A DNA stretch of 64,000 nt from Sva-07 sp963717385 (GCA_963717385.1 CAVQWE010000007.1:25263-89262); one strand, 5' to 3'; positions 10,858-21,824 are shown, counted from the first letter of the stretch. The notes: generated by a model not told the origin, from the letters alone. Program-made: numbers and translations.

Positions 10858-13439
10858 CAGCGATCCTTCATGCGCTTGGGGTCGGCGTTCGCCGGGTCGT
10901 CGGGCCACTGATGTTTCGGGTACCGGCCGGCCATGTCCTTCTTGACGTCAGCCCACGAACCCGCCCAGAACCCGGGAAGGTCGGCGGTGACCTGGATCGG
11001 CCGGTCGGCGGGGGAGAGCAGGTGCAGGCGAATCGGCACGCCACCCGCAGTGGGGTGGATGGTGACGCCGAAGAGGTCTTGCACGCGCACGAATGCATCG
11101 GGCTGGTCTCCGGCGTAGTCGATGGGCACGTCGCGGCCAGATGGCAGTGTGAGGGAGGCGGGAGCGACGTCGTCGAGATCGGCGCCCTGCGGCCATGGCA
11201 GTTGGCTGCGCAGCACCATCGCCACGTCGAGTCGTTCGAGGTCGGCCCGACCCGTGGCGCCGGGGAGGTACGGCGCGAGCCACTCGTCGACCGTGGCCAT
11301 CAGTTGGTCGGTCGACCAGTCCGGCCACACGTCACCGACCGTTCGGTGGAGGAAGCTCACCCGATCGCGAAGAGACGTGGCCGCTGCTGTCCACCGCAGT
11401 ACACCGAGCTGGGTTGCCCGCACCTGCTTCATCAACGCAGCCATCGTGGCATCGCCTGGCCCTGGCACGCCGAGGTGTTTGCCGAGCTGGATCGATCCGA
11501 GTCGTCGTTCGACCGTCTCGACCAGATTGTCGCGGCCAGTGTCCCAGTCGATGCTTCGGCGCTCGACGATGTCGACGCCGAACTCGGCGATCACCGCGTC
11601 GGCGTCCACGGTCGCAGCCAGCCTGATTCGTGCCCGGTCGCGGCGCCCGTCGAGGTCGGCGGCCACCACGAACTCCTCGTCGGCCAGTGAGTCGTCCTCG
11701 GGAAGCCACGCCGCCGCACCCGAGCGGAGTTGGAACTGGCCGGGTCGGCGTCGGGCAGCGAGGCGGTCGGGGTAACCGAGCAGCAGCACCGCACCCGCCC
11801 GGTCGGCGTCGACGGTGTCGAGGTCGAACCGGATCCTCGCCCTTCGTGCGAGGTCGGCGGCGCGTTCGCGAAGTCGATGCACCGCACCGCGGTCGGCGGC
11901 GTCATGGCCGCGTCGGCCGGTCAGTGCGCCGATGCGCAGTGCGAGGTCGGCCGGGAGATCGTCGGGGCGGCCGCGGAAGATGTCGCGTTCCTCCACCAGC
12001 GTGGCGATCACGCACGCCAACGACGACTGGTCGACGGCGACCATGCGGGCGAGACGAGGGTGAACCGGGAGGCCGAGCATGCTGCGACCGAGCGGGGTGA
12101 TCGACCCGGCGTCGTCGATCGCGTGAAGGCCGGCGAGCAGCTCACGGGCCTGCGCGAGGGCCCCCGCAGGAGGCGCGTCGATGAAGCGCAGATCGTCGCC
12201 GCCACCCCATGCCGCGAGTTCGAGCGCGAACCCGGCGAGGTCGGCTTGGGCGATCTCGGGCGAGCGGTGCTTGGCTCGGGTGCCATGCTCGATCTTGCTC
12301 CACAAGCGGTACGCCGCCCCCGGTTCTGTTCGCCCGGCTCGTCCCGCTCGTTGTTCGGCCGACGCCCGACTGGTGGCCACGGTGGTGAGCCGGGTCATCG
12401 CTGTTCGGGCGTCGAAGCGCGGCTCGCGGGCGAGTCCGCTGTCGACCACGATCCGCACGCCGTCGACGGTGAGCGACGTCTCGGCGATGTCGGTCGACAG
12501 CACGATCCTGCGGCGTCCGGGCCGGGAGGGCGCCAACGCTGCGTCCTGCTCGGCCAGCGACAAAGCGCCGGCGAGCGGGAACACGTCGACGTCGGACCCG
12601 ACGGTGTCGCGCAGCAGGTTCTCGGTGCGTCGGATCTCGCCGATCCCGGGAAGGAACACCAGCACGTCACCGATCTGTTCGCGCAGCGCCCGCTGCACTG
12701 CTGCGACGACGTCCGGCTCGATCCGGTTCCCGCCGCTCGGTCCAGGGCGAGCAGGTCGACCACCACGTCGGGGCGCTGACCCGCGTCCGCTGCCGGCGGG
12801 CGATCGGGGCATCCAGTGCATGTCGATGTCGAACATGCGTCCTTCGCTCGTCACCACCGGCGCCCCGAGGAGCGTGGTCAGGCCGTCGACATCGGGGGTG
12901 GCCGACATTGCCAGCAGTCGAAGATCCGGTCGGATGGTCGCGGCCACATCGAGCGCGAGCGCCAGTCCGAGGTCGGTGGTCAGGTTGCGCTCATGTACCT
13001 CGTCGAAGATCACGATCCCGACGCCCAGCAGCTCCGGGTCGTTCTGGAGGCGCCGGGTGAGTACCCCCTCGGTGACGACTTCGATGCGTGTGTCGACACC
13101 GATGTGGCGCTCGTCGCGGGTCTGGTAGCCGACGAGCCCGCCGACGCTGGTTCCCGTGGTGTCGGCCATTCGGCGTGCAGCTGCACGCGTGGCCAGGCGG
13201 CGTGGCTCGAGCATCACGATCCGTTGACCGGCAAGCCACGCTTCGTCGAGGAGACCGAGTGGGATCACCGTCGTCTTGCCGGCACCCGGGGGCGCGACGA
13301 GTACGGCGCGACGATGATCGGCCAGAGCGGTACGGACCGCTGGGATCGCCTCGACCACGGGGAGGTCGGGAAGCGCCGGTTGTTCGGGTGGCCCTGCGGG
13401 CACGGGGTCAGCCCAGTGCGGGTGAGCCGCGGAAGGCAC
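10857..13439 (-). CDS. hrpB: ATP-dependent RNA helicase HrpB
   Basis: An 860-residue DExH-box helicase of the HrpB type. Motif I APPGAGKTT is at residues 49-57 and motif II is DEVH at 146-149 (VIFDEVHER). Motif III SAT, the motif V region (STDIAETSLT) and motif VI QRAGRAGR follow, then the winged-helix/ratchet and HrpB C-terminal domains (FRGRPDD; DLPGFWAGSWADVKKDMAGRYPKH at the end). In E. coli HrpB is non-essential with an obscure RNA role. The start at 13439 overlaps the upstream gene by 32 bp; a GTG at 13403 just past that gene's stop would also work and loses only 12 unconserved residues. Confidence 0.95.
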   Translation of the reverse strand: MPSAAHPHWADPVPAGPPEQPALPDLPVVEAIPAVRTALADHRRAVLVAPPGAGKTTVIPLGLLDEAWLAGQRIVMLEPRRLATRAAARRMADTTGTSVGGLVGYQTRDERHIGVDTRIEVVTEGVLTRRLQNDPELLGVGIVIFDEVHERNLTTDLGLALALDVAATIRPDLRLLAMSATPDVDGLTTLLGAPVVTSEGRMFDIDMHWMPRSPAGSGRGSAPRRGGRPARPGPSGGNRIEPDVVAAVQRALREQIGDVLVFLPGIGEIRRTENLLRDTVGSDVDVFPLAGALSLAEQDAALAPSRPGRRRIVLSTDIAETSLTVDGVRIVVDSGLAREPRFDARTAMTRLTTVATSRASAEQRAGRAGRTEPGAAYRLWSKIEHGTRAKHRSPEIAQADLAGFALELAAWGGGDDLRFIDAPPAGALAQARELLAGLHAIDDAGSITPLGRSMLGLPVHPRLARMVAVDQSSLACVIATLVEERDIFRGRPDDLPADLALRIGALTGRRGHDAADRGAVHRLRERAADLARRARIRFDLDTVDADRAGAVLLLGYPDRLAARRRPGQFQLRSGAAAWLPEDDSLADEEFVVAADLDGRRDRARIRLAATVDADAVIAEFGVDIVERRSIDWDTGRDNLVETVERRLGSIQLGKHLGVPGPGDATMAALMKQVRATQLGVLRWTAAATSLRDRVSFLHRTVGDVWPDWSTDQLMATVDEWLAPYLPGATGRADLERLDVAMVLRSQLPWPQGADLDDVAPASLTLPSGRDVPIDYAGDQPDAFVRVQDLFGVTIHPTAGGVPIRLHLLSPADRPIQVTADLPGFWAGSWADVKKDMAGRYPKHQWPDDPANADPKRMKDR

Positions 13440-13953
13440 CCGGGTCGCCGGGGCCGGGCACGGGGATCGAGGTCCACCAGCAGATCTCGGCGATGGCGTC
13501 GGCCACTGCTTCCCACTCGGGCGGGTTCCAACCCTGCGCGGCAGCTGCGACGACGCCGTCGACTCGCGTGAACACGAATGCCGGCAGTTCGCTGAGGCCG
13601 GCGGCCTTCACGAATGCTCGGTCGGGGTCGCAGAACGTGAGGAACCGGTCGGCGTAGGGGCCGAGGAACGTTCGTGCGTCGGCGGCGTTGGCGGTGACGA
13701 TCAGGTTGATCCGGGCGTCTGAGCCACGGAACTGCTCCAAGACCCGTGCTGCGGACTTGAGCACCCATGAGCTCTCGTTGGTGTACGGGTCGAGCACCAC
13801 GGACGCCAGGTGGAAGGTGGTCAGCCACTCCATGATCGGGCGGGCAGTGCCGGTGGCGCCGTGGACCAGCGGTGTCAGGGCGAGATCAGCTGGAAGCTGT
13901 TGGCCCAGGCGTGACGGAGCCGGTGCTGCGGTGTCGGGTGTCGTGTCAGCCAC
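13408..13953 (-). CDS. thioredoxin-fold protein without CxxC
   Basis: About 181 residues with a thioredoxin-like pattern: an ILIVTAN-type strand region (RINLIVTANAADARTFLGPYADR), a second strand (FLTFCDPDRAFVKAAGLSELPAFVFTRVDG) with the cis-Pro-like LPAF, and a C-terminal helix. The active-site CxxC is missing, so disulfide exchange is unlikely. Function unknown. I chose the GTG at 13953 because upstream codons run into the palindromic element at 13997-14033. A TACGAT hexamer lies 8 nt before it. It probably heads a unit with hrpB and the TauE gene. Confidence 0.65.
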   Translation of the reverse strand: MADTTPDTAAPAPSRLGQQLPADLALTPLVHGATGTARPIMEWLTTFHLASVVLDPYTNESSWVLKSAARVLEQFRGSDARINLIVTANAADARTFLGPYADRFLTFCDPDRAFVKAAGLSELPAFVFTRVDGVVAAAAQGWNPPEWEAVADAIAEICWWTSIPVPGPGDPGAFRGSPALG

Positions 13954-13996
13954 GGCCAGCGATCGTAGCGACTGCCACCCCCGATCCGGGTATCCA

Positions 13997-14033
13997 CAAC
14001 TGTCACACGGTGCCGGGCCTGCTGTGACAGTTG
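13997..14033. repeat. dispersed palindromic element, copy 1
   Basis: CAACTGTCACA (13997-14007) and its exact reverse complement (14023-14033) flank a 15-nt GC-rich spacer. The reverse complement of the whole 37-nt element matches 27378-27414 at 34 of 37 positions, spacer included. It lies in the 136-bp region between the divergent genes at 13953 and 14090. Confidence 0.8.
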
Positions 14034-14077
14034 GTTCGCCGGGGGTGCACCGCACGACACGCCCGGTGGACGCGGGG

Positions 14078-14083
14078 TACGGT
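14078..14083 (+). promoter_or_regulatory. leaderless -10 hexamer TACGGT for the gene at 14090
   Basis: TACGGT, then six bases, then the GTG at 14090. Same geometry as at 1972, 5911, 21787, 23183 and 23210. Confidence 0.5.
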
Positions 14084-14089
14084 TCCGCC

Positions 14090-14902
14090 GTGCACCCGAT
14101 CGAGCATCTCCGCTACGTGGCGAGGGCCCAAGGTGCCGACCCGGCGTCGCTCGTCGAGGAGACCGCGCACGCGCTCGGCTCGTTGCACTTCGATCCATCG
14201 GGTCTGGTGGTCGCCTGTCGCCGCATCGTCGAACGGCATCCGTTCACCGGCGCGCTGTGGTGGCTGTGCGCAAACGTCGCCACCTCGACCGAACCGTTCG
14301 AGGCGGTGTGGGAGCTGGCCGACGAGATTCGAAGCGACCGCACGGGTGCAGAGCTGGCAGCGGTCCTTCCCGACGAAGCGGTCGTCGTCACGATCGGCGA
14401 TCCCGATGTGATCGGTGACGGATTGATCCGTCGAGGCGACATCCGGGTGCTCGCGCTCGATGCCGGCTTCACGGCGACGTCGTTCGTGCGCCGAATGGAG
14501 CGCTACGACGTCGACGCCGAACCGGTCGACGCCGGGGTCGCCGGGGCAGCCGTGCGCGCTGCTGATGTGGTGCTGGTCGAGGCGTTGGCGATCGACTCCG
14601 AGCGGGCGATCATGCCGATCGGCTCATCGACGATCGCTGCTGCGGCGGCGGCCTTCGGCACTGAGGTGTGGGTTGTTGCGGGTGTCGGTCGTCGTTTGCC
14701 GGCGGGCTTCCTCGATGCGATGGTCGCCAAGGTCGACGCGCTGCTCGCCGACACCGACGCCTGGGAGCTCGATGTCGAGGTCCTCCCGACGTCGATGTTC
14801 GCTCACGTCGTCGGCCCGAACGGCAAGGTGCCGATGGGCCCGCCAGCAATCGTCGCCGAGTGCCCGATGGCTCACGAACTCCTCCGTCCCAGTCACATCT
14901 GA
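14090..14902 (+). CDS. eIF-2B alpha/beta/delta-like protein
   Basis: A 270-residue protein resembling the IF-2B fold shared by eukaryotic eIF2B regulatory subunits and the sugar-phosphate isomerases MtnA and R15P isomerase. Visible family features are the strand-rich ADVVLVEALAIDSERAIMPIGSSTIAAAA segment, AFGTEVWVVAGVGRRLP, and a central DAGFTATSF region. Bacterial orphan members have no established reaction. There is no neighbouring methionine-salvage gene, so a role as MtnA is unsupported. The GTG start is backed by the TACGGT hexamer six bases upstream. Monocistronic and divergent from the thioredoxin-fold gene. Confidence 0.72.
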   Translation: MHPIEHLRYVARAQGADPASLVEETAHALGSLHFDPSGLVVACRRIVERHPFTGALWWLCANVATSTEPFEAVWELADEIRSDRTGAELAAVLPDEAVVVTIGDPDVIGDGLIRRGDIRVLALDAGFTATSFVRRMERYDVDAEPVDAGVAGAAVRAADVVLVEALAIDSERAIMPIGSSTIAAAAAAFGTEVWVVAGVGRRLPAGFLDAMVAKVDALLADTDAWELDVEVLPTSMFAHVVGPNGKVPMGPPAIVAECPMAHELLRPSHI

Positions 14903-14908
14903 CGCCCA

Positions 14909-15806
14909 GGGTCGCAGGCGCGCTCGCAGTGTTCGACCGACCATCAGCGACCGCTTCGTGACGTCATCCCAGGTGTACTGGACGACCCGCTGTCCAAGGT
15001 CCCGGAGTTCGTTTCTTCGCTGAGCATCGCGTGCTCGCTCGCTCGGGCTCGAGTGACCCTTGCCCCCGGACACCTCGACGACCACGCCGAACTCGTCGAA
15101 GAGGAAATCGACTCGGGCGACGTGACGCCGATCCCGACGGAACACCACTTGCGGACGCGGCCGCGGCTAGCCCCGCCTCTCGAACCAACTCGAGGAATCG
15201 CCGCTCGAGCAGGGTGTGCCCACCCGAATCGGTGATCAGTTCCTCGACGAGACGGCATCCCCCTCGCCCCGACCCACGAAGACCAGTGAGTCGACGTCGC
15301 AACGCCTCGGGGGAGGACAACTGCAATCGAACTGCGCTGTCGATGGCGGCTTCGATCCTGGAGGTGGGGACACCGGCGAGCGCAAGGTCGAAGATGGTTC
15401 TGGTGGCAGAGGTGGCCCGGAATCCGTCGACGGTGACGAAGTCGACAGGTCGGAGCCTGGTGGTGGTGTGCACGGCGAAGGGGAGCAACGGTGGTCGGCG
15501 CCCGCGTGCGACGGTGAACTCCACCGCACGATGGTTCGACCGGTCGAGGCCGTGGAGCGTTGCGGCCGACTCGAATGCCACCCAACTGCGCTCGCCGAGG
15601 CACAGCAGTCCCGCCCGAAGCCGCTGGTGATGTGTGTTCGGCGCACCCTTGATGGCATACACCCGTGGCACGATTCGGCGCAGCCAGCCGTCGGCGGCGA
15701 GCCGCTGTTGGGTCCATTTCGAGATGTCGAGTGAGCGGAGTTGCTCGGTACTGATCAGGCCGTCCTGGGCGGCGGCGAGTTCGGACACGGCGTCGTGGAG
15801 CCTCAT
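14909..15806 (-). CDS. AbiEi-like antitoxin/DUF559 endonuclease-fold protein, frame broken near 15168
   Basis: Roughly 300 residues in two frames. The N-terminal part from ATG 15806 (MRLHDAVSELAAAQDGLIST, RLAADGWLRRIVPRVYAI, ESAATLHGLD) is the winged-helix/AbiEi-type architecture of many actinobacterial proteins. The C-terminal DUF559 (Vsr-like) part, read one base over, has VDFLFDEFGVVVEVSGGKGHSS, RNELRDLGQRVVQYTWDDV and ends near 14909; that frame stays open to 14624, inside the next gene, which is probably not real. The switch falls near 15166-15170 beside a C-run, and one extra base explains it. Similar proteins are common in actinobacteria; a function in restriction or toxin-antitoxin is only suggested by the fold. 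Confidence 0.7.
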
Positions 15807-15917
15807 GGCCACGCAGTGGGTGCCCGTCGGCCACAACCGGAACCACGTTCGTGTGACAGTGTCGACGGACCGTCCCACCCGAAGTGCGACGTGAACGGGC
15901 GGGGCGGGAGGCGGAGC

Positions 15918-16214
15918 TCAGATTCGGCGTTGCGCGGGGGGATGGCCGAGGATGTCGGTCATGATCTCGCGGGCTTCGGCTTTGCGGTCCTCGGTGACGA
16001 ACACCCGTGCCATCGGCTCGCGGCTGTTCATGTACGGATTGAGGTTGTAGTCGTCGGTGGTCACCGCCGGGACGCCTTGCGCGTTGAGCTCGTCGACGAT
16101 CATCGGCGCCATCCACTGCGGCACCCACCCGGCCTCGACGGTGCGGTCCGGGTTCGGCGGCTTGGGTTCGTGCTTGCCGAACACCCAGTGCCAGGCACTT
16201 CGAATCGTCGGCAC
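15918..16214 (-). CDS. DUF2007-like small protein
   Basis: A 98-residue protein whose centre (WMAPMIVDELNAQGVPAVTTDD, followed by REPMARVFVTEDRKAEAREI) looks like the DUF2007 'putative signal transducing' fold, a small GlnB-like ferredoxin-fold domain. The start is a GTG at 16214. It is divergent from the pyrimidine-degradation operon that begins at 16298, with 83 bp between. No motif reveals a ligand. It may regulate or simply neighbour the operon; nothing in the sequence decides this. Confidence 0.65.
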   Translation of the reverse strand: MPTIRSAWHWVFGKHEPKPPNPDRTVEAGWVPQWMAPMIVDELNAQGVPAVTTDDYNLNPYMNSREPMARVFVTEDRKAEAREIMTDILGHPPAQRRI

Positions 16215-16297
16215 CTATTGTCCGCCTCTCGGGGCATCAGTAGTGTCGGACCACCCACTCATCGCGCTCAACCTAGGCGCCAGATCGACGAGGTGTC

Positions 16298-17140
16298 ATG
16301 GCCAACATCATCAAAGCGGCGCTCCTGCAGACCGATTGGACCGGCGACAAGGAGTCGATGATCGTCAAGCACGAGGAGGCCGCTCGCGAAGCCGCCGCCC
16401 AGGGTGCGCAGATCATGTGTTTCCAGGAACTGTTCTACGGCCCCTACTTCTGCCAGGTCCAGGACGCCGAGTACTACGAGTACACCGAGTACATCCCCGA
16501 CGGCCCCACCACCAAGCGCTTCCAGACGCTGGCCAAGGAACTGAACATGGTGATGGTGCTGCCGATGTACGAGATCGAGCAGCCCGGCGTGTACTACAAC
16601 ACTGCAGCCGTGATCGACGCCGACGGCACCTACCTCGGCAAGTTCCGCAAGCAGCACATCCCGCAGGTCAAGGGTTTCTGGGAGAAGTTCTACTTCCGAC
16701 CCGGCAATGGCGGGTACCCGATCTTCGACACGGCCGTCGGCAAGGTCGGCGTGTACATCTGCTACGACCGTCACTTCCCCGAGGGCTGGCGGGCGCTGGG
16801 TCTCAACGGCGCCGAGATCGTGTTCAACCCGTCTGCCACGCACCGGGGCCTCAGCGAGTACCTGTGGTCGATCGAGCAGCCCGCCGCAGCGGTGGCGAAC
16901 ATGTACTACGTCGGCGCGATCAACCGGGTCGGCATCGAGCCGCTCGGCGACAACGACTTCTACGGCCAGAGCTACTTCGTCGATCCCCGGGGTCAGTACG
17001 TTGGCGACAAGGGCGACCCCTATGAGCCCGAGCTGATCATCCGCGAGCTCGACATGGACCGCATCAAAGAAGTGCGCGACGGCTGGGCGTTCTACCGCGA
17101 CCGCCGCCCCGACGCCTACGACGAACTGGTGGAATCATGA
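16298..17140 (+). CDS. beta-ureidopropionase (N-carbamoyl-beta-alanine amidohydrolase)
   Basis: A 280-residue nitrilase-superfamily enzyme with the complete catalytic triad: Glu44 (CFQELF), Lys118 (FRKQH) and Cys155 (ICYDRHFPEGWR). The residues round the cysteine and the tail (FYRDRRPDAYDELV) fit N-carbamoyl-beta-alanine amidohydrolases, which release beta-alanine, CO2 and ammonia in the third step of reductive pyrimidine breakdown. The next gene, dihydropyrimidinase, overlaps it by 4 bp (ATGA), giving the consecutive pathway steps in one operon. A GAGGTG Shine-Dalgarno precedes the ATG. First gene of the operon 16298-21087. Confidence 0.92.
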   Translation: MANIIKAALLQTDWTGDKESMIVKHEEAAREAAAQGAQIMCFQELFYGPYFCQVQDAEYYEYTEYIPDGPTTKRFQTLAKELNMVMVLPMYEIEQPGVYYNTAAVIDADGTYLGKFRKQHIPQVKGFWEKFYFRPGNGGYPIFDTAVGKVGVYICYDRHFPEGWRALGLNGAEIVFNPSATHRGLSEYLWSIEQPAAAVANMYYVGAINRVGIEPLGDNDFYGQSYFVDPRGQYVGDKGDPYEPELIIRELDMDRIKEVRDGWAFYRDRRPDAYDELVES

Positions 17141-18552
17141 GCACGACACTGATCTCCGGCGGCACAGTCATCTCGGCGGTCGGCCGTCGCGAGGCCGACG
17201 TGCTGATCGACGGCGAGAAGATCGTTGCGATCCTCGCTCCTGGACAGGCGGCCTCGATGGGCGTGAGCCCCGACCGCACCATCGACGCCACCGACAAGTA
17301 CGTCGTGCCCGGCGGCGTCGACGTCCACACCCACATGGAGTTGCCGTTCGGCGGCACCGAAGCTTCTGACACGTTCGAGACCGGCACCCGCGCCGCTGCG
17401 TGGGGCGGCGTCACAACGATCGTCGACTTCGCCGTGCAGAACACCGGTTTCAGCGTGCAGGAACGTCTCGCCGAATGGCACGAGAAGGCCGCGGGCAACT
17501 GCGCGATCGACTACGGCTTCCACCAGATCATCGGTGGTGTCGACGACGAGTCGCTGAAGGCCATGACGTACCTCGTCGACAACGAGGGCATCACCAGCTT
17601 CAAGCTGTTCATGGCGTATCCCGGCGTCCTGTACTCCGACGACGGCCAGATACTTCGGGCGATGCAGAACGCATCGGAGTCCGGGGCGATGATCATGATG
17701 CACGCCGAGAACGGCATCGCGATCGACGTGCTCGTGGCGCAGTCGATCGCCCGTGGCGACACCGATCCCAAGTTCCACTCGCTCACTCGCCCCGCCGAAC
17801 TCGAATCCGAGGCGACACACCGAGCGATCCAGCTCGCCAAGGTCGCGGGCAACGTGCCGCTCTACATCGTGCACATGTCGGCGTCCGGTGCGCTGGAGGA
17901 GGTGGCGGCCGCACAGCACGCGGGTCTCAACGTGTTCGCCGAGACGTGCCCGCAGTACCTCTACCTCACGCTGGAAGACCAACTGGCGCAGCCCGGTTTC
18001 GAGGGGGCGAAGTGGGTGTGTTCGACACCGCTGCGCACGAAGCACGAGCACCATCAGGCCGATCTCTGGAAGGGCCTGCGGATGAACGAGCTCGCCGTCG
18101 TGTCCACCGACCACTGCCCGTTCTGTTTCAAGGACCAGAAGGAACTGGGGCTGGGTGACTTCTCCAAGATCCCCAACGGCATCGGCGGCGTCGAACACCG
18201 CATGGAGCTGATCTACCAAGGCGTCGTGCTCGGCGAGATCAGCCTCGAGCGGTGGGTCGAGACCTGCTGCACCACTCCGGCGCGCATGTTCGGCCTGGAA
18301 CACAAGGGAGTGATCGAGCCCGGCGCCGATGCAGACATCCTGGTGTGGGATCCGAACAGGACGACCAAGATCGGCATCAACGACAAACACCACATGAACA
18401 TGGACCACTCGGCCTACGAAGGCTTCGAGATCGCCGGCAAGGTCGACACGGTGATCAGCCGTGGCACCGTCGTGATCGAGAACGACACCTACGTCGGCAC
18501 CAAAGGCCACGGCAAGTACATCAAGCGCGGCCTCAGCCGCTACCTCCACTGA
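17137..18552 (+). CDS. hydA: dihydropyrimidinase/hydantoinase
   Basis: A 471-residue cyclic amidohydrolase. All binuclear zinc ligands of the family can be found: His64 and His66 (VDVHTHMEL), carboxylated Lys156 (SFKLFMAY), His189 (HAEN), His246 (HMSAS) and Asp325 (STDHCPF). It would open dihydrouracil or dihydrothymine to the N-carbamoyl acid, the substrate of the upstream enzyme. Start codon overlaps the stop of the ureidopropionase gene, implying coupled translation. Length is normal for D-hydantoinase/dihydropyrimidinase. The context fixes the physiological role better than sequence, since hydantoinases look alike. Confidence 0.93.
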   Translation: MSTTLISGGTVISAVGRREADVLIDGEKIVAILAPGQAASMGVSPDRTIDATDKYVVPGGVDVHTHMELPFGGTEASDTFETGTRAAAWGGVTTIVDFAVQNTGFSVQERLAEWHEKAAGNCAIDYGFHQIIGGVDDESLKAMTYLVDNEGITSFKLFMAYPGVLYSDDGQILRAMQNASESGAMIMMHAENGIAIDVLVAQSIARGDTDPKFHSLTRPAELESEATHRAIQLAKVAGNVPLYIVHMSASGALEEVAAAQHAGLNVFAETCPQYLYLTLEDQLAQPGFEGAKWVCSTPLRTKHEHHQADLWKGLRMNELAVVSTDHCPFCFKDQKELGLGDFSKIPNGIGGVEHRMELIYQGVVLGEISLERWVETCCTTPARMFGLEHKGVIEPGADADILVWDPNRTTKIGINDKHHMNMDHSAYEGFEIAGKVDTVISRGTVVIENDTYVGTKGHGKYIKRGLSRYLH

Positions 18553-18586
18553 CCCCTGTTGTCATCCACCACCAAGGACACATCAC

Positions 18587-20070
<1,484 letters not shown>

Positions 20071-20071
<1 letters not shown>

Positions 20072-21087
20072 TGGACATCGGCCTGGTTCTGCAGACCACC
20101 CCGCCTGCGGCGCGGGTGGTCGATCTGGCGAAGCGGGCCGAGACCTACGGGTTCTCGCACGTCTGGACGTTCGACTCGCACATCCTCTGGGAGGAGCCCT
20201 ACGTCATCTACTCCAAGATCCTCGACGAGACCCGCAACATCGTCGTCGGCCCGATGGTGACCAATCCAGCCACCCGCGACTGGACGGTCACGGCGTCGAC
20301 CTACGCCACGCTCAACGAGATGTACGGCAACCGCACGGTCTGCGGAATCGGCCGCGGCGATTCGGCGGTGCGGGTCACCAACGGCAAGCCGACCACGTTG
20401 GCCACGATGGGCGAGTCGATCCACGTGATCCGCGAACTCGCCAACGGGCGCAGTGTCGACTACAAGGGCTCGACGATCACCCTGCCGTGGGCGTCGAAGA
20501 GCCGCCTCGAGGTGTGGGGCGCCGGCTACGGCCCCAAGGCGCTGAAGCTGATCGGCGAGACATGCGATGGGTTCATCCTGCAGCTCGCCGATGAGTCGAT
20601 TGCCGAGTGGACGATCGGTGCCGTGAGAACTGCCGCGAGCGACGCCGGGCGCAATCCTGATGACATCACGATCTGTGTTGCGGCGCCCGCCTACGTCGGC
20701 GACGACGTGGCGTACATGCGTGACCAGTGCCGCTGGTTCGGCGGGATGGTCGGCAACCACGTGGCCGACATCGTCGAACGGTACGGCGAAACGGCGGCGG
20801 TCCCAGCGGCGCTCACCGACTACATCCAGGGTCGGGAGTCGTACGACTACAACCAGCACGGTCAGGCCGGCAACACCCACGCAGCGTTCGTGCCCGACGA
20901 GATCGTCGACCGGTTCTGCATCCTCGGCCCGGTCGAAGCACAGCTGGAACGACTACAGGCCCTCGCCGACCTCGGCGTCGACCAGTTCGCCATCTACCTC
21001 CAGCACGACGGCAAGGACCACACGCTCGCCCAGTACGGCGAGCACATCATCCCCGCCCTACGCGATCAGGCCCTCGCCACGACCTGA
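20071..21087 (+). CDS. LLM-class F420-dependent oxidoreductase (TIGR03842-like)
   Basis: A 338-residue luciferase-like barrel protein. Visible features are MDIGLVLQTTPPAARVVDLAKRA, the conserved FSHVWTFDSH strand, GPMVTNPATRDWT, CGIGRGDSAV and a C-terminal DLGVDQFAIYLQHD. It resembles the TIGR03842 group of F420-type enzymes. The ATG overlaps the stop of the dehydrogenase gene, so it is the fourth member of the pyrimidine operon. Its reaction is unknown. RutA, which opens uracil oxidatively, is also luciferase-like, but the rest of this operon is the reductive route. A reduction feeding dihydropyrimidinase is one possibility. Confidence 0.85.
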
Positions 21088-21105
21088 GCGGAGAACGGGT
21101 GACCC

Positions 21106-21780
21106 TCAGCCGCGCGGCCAGAGGCCGTAGACCTTCCACCCGCGGTCGGCGAATCCGACGGCATCGGCGACCCTGGCGCTGGCGGTGTTGTCGGGCGCGT
21201 GGAGGTAGGTCGGCACCGAACCCTCGGCGAGCACGCGCCGGGCCGCTGTGGCGACCAGGCGCCGTGCGTAGCCGAGGCCTCGTGCCGCCTCGTCGGTCAC
21301 GACCGAGAGTTCCTGTCCGTACTGGTCGTGGACCTTGATGCCCACGCCGGCGATCGTTTGTCCGTCGAGGTCGTAGGCCACGAGGCGCGGTCCGTTGAAC
21401 GGTCGAAGCCACTCGGGTAGATCGTCGGTCTGGTGCTCGAACCACTCGCCGAGGTCGGTGAGGTCCGGGTCGATCCGATCGGTCGTTCTGAACACACCCG
21501 CACCGAACGCAGCTGGTCCGACGCCGAGGATCTCGCCCAGATCGTTGCCGAGCCCGGGTCGAGCGAGATCGTCGCCGATCGCTTCGGTCACTGCATCGAC
21601 GGCGTCAGGTGGCACCGAGATCACCACGCCGTGGCCGTCGCCGACGCCCTGAAGCGTGCGGACGGTGCCGTCCCATGTCGGTTCGAGCCGGGACTGATCG
21701 CCGACGACGTGCACCCCGGTGGCGGGTGGCGGCCACTCGCCGATCCACGATCGCAGATGCAGCGTCAGCCGGTCGGTCAC
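21106..21780 (-). CDS. GNAT-family N-acetyltransferase
   Basis: A 224-residue protein with a C-terminal GNAT domain: the acetyl-CoA-binding region AARGLGYARRLVATAARRVLAEG follows the beta-4 strand QELSVVTD, and NTASARVADAVGFADRGWKVYGLW is the usual N-A-x-x-[LY]-GF end. The first 110 residues are a less typical alpha/beta region (VISVPPDAVDAVTEAIGDDL) seen in two-domain GNATs. Substrate unknown. Convergent with the pyrimidine operon (18 bp apart). The GTG start is supported by TAGGTT exactly six bases upstream. Confidence 0.82.
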   Translation of the reverse strand: MTDRLTLHLRSWIGEWPPPATGVHVVGDQSRLEPTWDGTVRTLQGVGDGHGVVISVPPDAVDAVTEAIGDDLARPGLGNDLGEILGVGPAAFGAGVFRTTDRIDPDLTDLGEWFEHQTDDLPEWLRPFNGPRLVAYDLDGQTIAGVGIKVHDQYGQELSVVTDEAARGLGYARRLVATAARRVLAEGSVPTYLHAPDNTASARVADAVGFADRGWKVYGLWPRG

Positions 21781-21786
21781 CTCGGC

Positions 21787-21792
21787 AACCTA
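21787..21792 (-). promoter_or_regulatory. leaderless -10 hexamer TAGGTT for the gene starting at 21780
   Basis: On the minus strand TAGGTT is followed by GCCGAG and then the GTG start at 21780. Confidence 0.45.
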
Positions 21793-21824
21793 TCGACCCG
21801 TCGTGCGTGCGTTCACGAGAACGG

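Noticed and set aside
14624..14908. Extension of the DUF559 frame into the eIF-2B-like gene
   Set aside because: The family ends at about 14909; further codons are shadow of the opposite-strand gene, and the missing stop may be another indel.
15846..15866. CGTGTGACAGTG stretch resembling one arm of the 37-nt repeat
   Set aside because: Only about ten bases match, with no second arm or spacer, so chance is sufficient.
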